Assembly (NCBI RefSeq): GCF_035942955.1
Contig: NZ_DASZCQ010000115.1
Span: forward strand, 1-14,179
Direction: 5' to 3'
Source: DASYTH01 sp035942955
GTDB lineage: Bacteria > Actinomycetota > Actinomycetes > Mycobacteriales > Pseudonocardiaceae
DNA: 14,179 nt
The first letter of the stretch is position 1. Each line of letters opens with the position of its first letter. Under the pieces are notes generated by a model. It saw nothing but the letters and a program-made list of their open reading frames with translations. It made no database searches and was not told where the DNA came from. The translations under genes were made by a program, and so were the position numbers. Positions 11,135-14,179 of this stretch are shown here, one piece after another.

Positions 11135-12775
11135 ATGAGCGAGCCGACAACGGACTGGTGGCGCAGCGCGGTCATCTACGAGGTCTACCTCCGCAGCTTC
11201 GCCGACGGCAACGGCGACGGGGACGGCGACGTCGAAGGCCTCCGCACCCGCCTGCCCTACCTGCGTGACCTGGGCGTCGACGCCATCTGGATCACCCCGT
11301 GGTACCCGTCGCCGATGGCCGACGGCGGCTACGACGTATCCGACTACCGGGACATCCAACCCAGGTTCGGCTCCCTGTCCCAGGCGCGGCTGCTGCTGGC
11401 CGAGGCCCACGCCCACAACCTCAAGGTGATCATCGATCTGGTCCCCAACCACACCTCGGACCGCCACCCCTGGTTCCAGGAAGCCCTCGCCTCCGAGCCC
11501 GGGTCCGCCGCGCGGAACCGCTACGTCTTCCGGCCCGGTCGCGGCCCCGACGGCTCGGCCCCACCCAACGACTGGCGCAGCGTCTTCGGCGGGCCCGCCT
11601 GGAGCCGGGGGCCCGACGACGTCGCCGGGCAGTGGTACCTACACCTGTTCGCGCCGCAGCAGCCCGATTTGAACTGGGAGAATCCGGAGGTCCATGCCGA
11701 GTTCCTTGACATCATGCGGTTCTGGCTCGACCTCGGGGTGGACGGGTTCCGCATCGACGTCGCGCACGGGTTGATCAAGCAGCGCGGGCTGCCCGACCTG
11801 GGGGTCGACCACGAGGACGTGATGGAGCCACCGGATCGGTTGAACCATCCCCACTGGGACCGGGAGGAGGTGCACGAGATCTACCGGTCCTGGCGGCGCA
11901 TGATCGACGCTCATCCGGCGGACGCCACGTTCGTCGCCGAGGCCTGGGTCGCCAATCCGAAGCAGCTCGCCCGGTACGTGCGCCCGGACGAGCTGCACTC
12001 GGCGTTCAACTTCGACTTCCTCCGCTGCTCCTGGCACCCGGCACGGCTCCGCGAGGTGATCGACAGCAGCATGGCGGCGCTGCACGCGGTCGGGGCGCCG
12101 GCAACCTGGGTACTGTCCAATCACGACGTGACCCGGCATGTCACCCGGTACGGCCGGCCGCACACCGGCGCCAGGGGACCGCGGACGGAGTCCACCGAGC
12201 CGGTCAACCTTGAGCTGGGTCTGCGCCGGGCTCGGGCCGCGGTGCTGCTGATGCTCGCTCTGCCGGGGGGTGCTTACCTGTACCAGGGTGAGGAGTTGGG
12301 ACTGTGGGAAGTGGAGGATCTGCCTGAGGAGCTTCTCCAGGACCCCACCTGGGAGCGCTCCGGCCACACGGTCCGTGGGCGCGATGGCTGCCGGGTACCG
12401 ATCCCCTGGTCCGGGGACACGCCGCCGTTCGGCTTCGGCCCGGCCGCGACGGCCCGGCCGTGGCTGCCGCAGCCCACCGCGTGGAAGGACTACACGGTCG
12501 AGTCGCAGAGCGGGGATCCACACTCGATGCTCGAGTTGTACCGGTCCGCTCTTCGGCTTCGGCGCAGCCACCCCGCCTTGGGGGACGGCACGATGCGGTG
12601 GCTCGATGCTCCGGCGGAGGTGCTTCTCTTCGCTCGGGATCCCGGGTTTCTTTGCGCGGTCAACCTTTCGTCCGAGCCTGTTAAGCTTCCCGGTGGTGCG
12701 GAGCCATTATTGGTGAGTGCGCCGTTGGACCGGGGGCGGCTTCCCGGGGATGCGGCGGCTTGGCTCTCGGGATGA
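11135..12775 (+). CDS. GH13 alpha-glucosidase
   Basis: This 546-residue alpha-amylase-superfamily enzyme hydrolyses terminal alpha-glucosidic bonds of malto-oligosaccharides or related sugars. The barrel carries the conserved regions DLVPNHTSD (101-109), GFRIDVAHG with nucleophile D208, FVAEAW with acid/base E269, and VLSNHDVTRH with D331. The acidic loop DGNGDGDGD (24-32) matches the calcium/metal loop of GH13 alpha-glucosidases. The segment QDPTWERSGHTVRGRDGCRVPIPW is typical of the actinobacterial group. No signal peptide is seen, so it is intracellular. ATG 11135 follows GGGGTGGAG closely. The gene is divergent from the second hemerythrin gene and stands alone, with no sugar ABC transporter or LacI regulator nearby. 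Codons in its last 80 or so positions use far more T- and A-endings than its first half. Confidence 0.93.
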   Translation: MSEPTTDWWRSAVIYEVYLRSFADGNGDGDGDVEGLRTRLPYLRDLGVDAIWITPWYPSPMADGGYDVSDYRDIQPRFGSLSQARLLLAEAHAHNLKVIIDLVPNHTSDRHPWFQEALASEPGSAARNRYVFRPGRGPDGSAPPNDWRSVFGGPAWSRGPDDVAGQWYLHLFAPQQPDLNWENPEVHAEFLDIMRFWLDLGVDGFRIDVAHGLIKQRGLPDLGVDHEDVMEPPDRLNHPHWDREEVHEIYRSWRRMIDAHPADATFVAEAWVANPKQLARYVRPDELHSAFNFDFLRCSWHPARLREVIDSSMAALHAVGAPATWVLSNHDVTRHVTRYGRPHTGARGPRTESTEPVNLELGLRRARAAVLLMLALPGGAYLYQGEELGLWEVEDLPEELLQDPTWERSGHTVRGRDGCRVPIPWSGDTPPFGFGPAATARPWLPQPTAWKDYTVESQSGDPHSMLELYRSALRLRRSHPALGDGTMRWLDAPAEVLLFARDPGFLCAVNLSSEPVKLPGGAEPLLVSAPLDRGRLPGDAAAWLSG

Positions 12776-12870
12776 GATGAGATGAGGGGTCCCGGGGGCA
12801 ATGTGTGATGTTGGTGGGTCCCGGGGGGTGGTGTGCCGGGGGGTGATTGGGGGTCCGGGGTCGGGCGGAT
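12776..12870 (+). other. G-rich intergenic tract
   Basis: After the alpha-glucosidase stop come GATGA repeated three times (12771-12785, the first copy including the stop) and about 85 bases with at least eight runs of three or more G. These include GGTCCCGGGG twice and one GGTCCGGGG. There is no coding frame of interest. The G-runs could form G-quadruplexes on the plus strand (transcript-like strand). Confidence 0.6.
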
Positions 12871-12873
12871 TGT

Positions 12874-12997
12874 AGGTGCCGCGTCTCATTGTCAAGGGCG
12901 CCTTCGGCGTCGCTGCGCGATCGCGGCACTACGAGAAATAGTGCAAATGTTGTTAATTGGCCGCGACCCTTGACAATGAGCCTCGCACGCGGCACCT
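12874..12997. repeat. Nested inverted-repeat element (possible structured RNA or mobile/REP-like unit)
   Basis: Outer arms AGGTGCCGCG (12874-12883) and CGCGGCACCT (12988-12997) are perfect inverted repeats. Inside them CTCATTGTCAAGGG (12885-12898) and CCCTTGACAATGAG (12967-12980) are perfect too, giving 24 paired positions interrupted only by 1 versus 7 unpaired bases. The interior holds CGCC-TTC-GGCG (12899-12909), the palindrome CGCGATCGCG (12916-12925), TCGCGGC/GCCGCGA (12921-12927/12960-12966) and the hairpin GCACTA-CGAGAAA-TAGTGC (12926-12944). No ORF is supported. It is followed at once by a terminator and then the DUF222/HNH gene. I cannot assign it to a named family. Confidence 0.85.
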
Positions 12998-13004
12998 GGG
13001 CAGG

Positions 13005-13033
13005 AAAAGGGGGCAGGGTGCCCCTGCCCTTTT
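13005..13033. terminator. Bidirectional intrinsic terminator
   Basis: GGGCAGGG (13011-13018) pairs with CCCTGCCC (13022-13029) around TGC. The stem is followed by TTTT (13030-13033) on the plus strand and by TTTT on the minus strand (AAAA 13005-13008, after two unpaired G). It would end transcripts leaving the inverted-repeat element, or any antisense transcript from the HNH side. The arm GCCCCTGCCC is identical to that of the hairpin at 7453-7462. Confidence 0.75.
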
Positions 13034-13105
13034 GGCCCGCCCGATCCCCGGACCCCGAACAGGTGGTTGTCGGTGCGGCACCCGGGAAATGTCCGACCGG
13101 CGCGG

Positions 13106-13120
13106 TAGAATCATTATGTG
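13106..13120 (+). promoter_or_regulatory. Leaderless-type promoter of the DUF222/HNH gene
   Basis: TAGAAT (13106-13111), a 5/6 match to the -10 consensus, is followed by six bases and then the GTG start (13118-13120). Transcription would begin at or next to the start codon. No Shine-Dalgarno sequence is present, and no clear -35 is visible. Small inverted repeats GGTGC-G-GCACC (13072-13082) and GTCGG/CCGAC (13069-13073/13093-13097) lie just upstream. Confidence 0.55.
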
Positions 13121-14179
13121 AGTCAGCCGCAGAATGTTCCCGTCCCCGCCGGGGAGCAACTCACGGCTGCCCTGGTGGACAAACTCACCCAACGCCGGTT
13201 GTTGGACGCGGAGATTCTGGATCTGGTCGCGGAAATGCAACGCGAACAAGTGGCGTCCCAGGCCGGGTATTCCAGCCTGCCGGCCTATCTTACTGAGGCC
13301 ACCCGCCTGTCTCGGCGGGAGACGGCTCGGATGGTGGCCCAGGCCACGCAGGTGACCGAAACCGTGACTCCCACCGGGCATGTCAGCCCGGCGCCGCTGC
13401 CCTCGATGCGGCAAGCGCTGCGCGACGGGGTGATCGACGGCGACCACATCGACGCCGTCACCCAGGTCCTCAAACAACTCCCCGAAGACACCTCGGTGCA
13501 GAATCGGGAGCTGGTCGAGTCGACGCTGGCGGTCACCGCCCGCACCAGCGAACCCCGGGTGGTGCGCGAGCACGGCCGGATCCTGTTGGACCGGCTCAAC
13601 CCCGACGGCCCCGCCCCCACAGACGAAGACACGGCGTCGGCCCGCAACTCCTTGCGCTACCAACGCACGCGCGACGGCGGCATGCGCTTCGCCGGCCGGA
13701 TCGACCGTGAGCCCGCCGACACCCTGGAAGCGTTGTTGGGCCCGGTGGCCAAGCCCACCGCCGATGACACCCGCCCCGCCGATGAGCGGTACGGCGACGC
13801 GTTGTGCGCGGTCATCGACCTGGCCGCCAAGTCCGACCAGCGCCCGAGCCAGGGTGGGGAGAAACCCAACCTCACCGTGTTCGTCGACCTCAACGCGCTG
13901 CTGGAGGGCACCGGCATCGCCACCACCGAAGGCGGCGCCGTGCTGTGCCCCCAGGCCGCCCGACGGATCGCCTGCGACGCCGACATCATCCCGATCGTGC
14001 TCAACGGTGACTCCGTGCCCCTCGACCTGGGCCGAGCCCACCGCCTGGTCTCACCGAAGCTGCGCACCGCGTTGATCGCCCGGGACAAAGGTTGCGCCTT
14101 CCCCGGCTGCCACCTGCGCCCCCGCTGGTGCGACGCACACCACATTCGCCATTGGCTACACGGCGGCGCTACTGCTCAA
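13118..14179 (+). CDS. DUF222 / HNH endonuclease-type protein (13E12-repeat family), partial
   Basis: The frame is open from GTG 13118 to the window edge (354 codons, no stop), so the C-terminus is missing. Residues about 20-310 form the helical DUF222 domain, with LSRREARRM-like helix (LSRRETARMVAQA, 64-76) and GVIDGDHIDAV (104-113) as characteristic features. Residues 322-349 carry the HNH core, with Cys326 and Cys331 (GCAFPGC) and WCDAHHIRHW (337-346), the candidate metal and catalytic residues. This is the family of the mycobacterial REP13E12 proteins, present in many copies in actinobacterial genomes. Nuclease activity is inferred from the motif. The ATG at 13116 reads straight into TGA, so GTG is the start. 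The inverted-repeat element and terminator lie just upstream. Confidence 0.92.
   Translation, partial: MSQPQNVPVPAGEQLTAALVDKLTQRRLLDAEILDLVAEMQREQVASQAGYSSLPAYLTEATRLSRRETARMVAQATQVTETVTPTGHVSPAPLPSMRQALRDGVIDGDHIDAVTQVLKQLPEDTSVQNRELVESTLAVTARTSEPRVVREHGRILLDRLNPDGPAPTDEDTASARNSLRYQRTRDGGMRFAGRIDREPADTLEALLGPVAKPTADDTRPADERYGDALCAVIDLAAKSDQRPSQGGEKPNLTVFVDLNALLEGTGIATTEGGAVLCPQAARRIACDADIIPIVLNGDSVPLDLGRAHRLVSPKLRTALIARDKGCAFPGCHLRPRWCDAHHIRHWLHGGATAQ

Noticed and set aside
12874..12997. A complete insertion sequence or MITE
   Set aside because: There is no transposase and no matching target-site duplication in the flanks (left ends GATTGT, right begins GGGCAG). Mobility is not shown, only the inverted repeats.
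12874..13118. HEARO/omega-RNA system with IscB
   Set aside because: The adjacent HNH protein has a DUF222 domain and no RuvC or bridge-helix features in the visible 354 residues, so the IscB arrangement does not apply.
12953..14041. A 362-codon minus-strand frame antisense to the DUF222/HNH gene
   Set aside because: Gly/Val/His-rich shadow of a well-recognised gene, and it would run through the terminator.
1..14179. tRNA, rRNA or riboswitch genes
   Set aside because: I found no T-loop GGTTCRANYCC in a tRNA context, no rRNA-like stretch and no riboswitch core that I recognise by eye. A covariance-model scan would be needed to exclude them.

Overview
The window is about 70% GC or higher, with GC-rich third codon positions in nearly every gene. 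It carries a DUF6292 protein, a DUF222/HNH protein, an actinobacterial-type GH13 alpha-glucosidase and stress-type promoter motifs. This suggests a chromosomal segment of a high-GC actinobacterium, and DUF6292 points to the Pseudonocardiales. The taxonomic call is inference.

Layout. (1) 20-2075, minus strand: a three-gene operon encoding a DrrA-type ABC ATPase, an ABC-2 permease and a small Cro/CI-type regulator. The genes are joined by two ATGA overlaps, and a plausible promoter lies at 2109-2136. (2) 2446-4311, plus strand: a DedA-family membrane protein, then a winged-helix (HTH_42) protein of the superfamily that includes AlkZ/YcaQ DNA glycosylases. The second gene converges on a phospholipase D-like gene (4308-5756, minus), and their stop codons share one CTAG. 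(3) 5861-7366, plus: a GH3 beta-N-acetylhexosaminidase preceded by a near-palindromic TGGTTTAGACCA that closely resembles the DasR operator (dre). This suggests control by GlcNAc metabolites. (4) 7367-7618: a repeat- and hairpin-rich intergenic region.

(5) 7619-11069 is a compact stress/signalling cluster: a hemerythrin-like protein (minus), a divergent DUF6292 protein (plus), a STAS anti-sigma-factor antagonist (minus), a divergent receiver-PP2C (RsbU-like) phosphatase (plus), and a second hemerythrin-like protein with a Rho-N-like tail (minus). The first divergent intergenic region carries one SigB/SigF-type promoter motif facing each way. STAS and PP2C are the expected substrate and phosphatase of a partner-switching module. 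I infer that oxygen/iron-sensing hemerythrins and a stress-sigma switch are linked here. No anti-sigma kinase or sigma factor is in the window.

(6) 11135-12775, plus: a GH13 alpha-glucosidase. (7) 12776-13117: a G-rich tract, a nested 124-bp inverted-repeat element (12874-12997) with the look of a structured RNA or cruciform, and a bidirectional hairpin terminator. (8) From 13118 to the window end: a DUF222/HNH gene with a leaderless-type promoter, truncated by the window edge just after its HNH core. The nested inverted repeat next to this gene is the best candidate for something undescribed.
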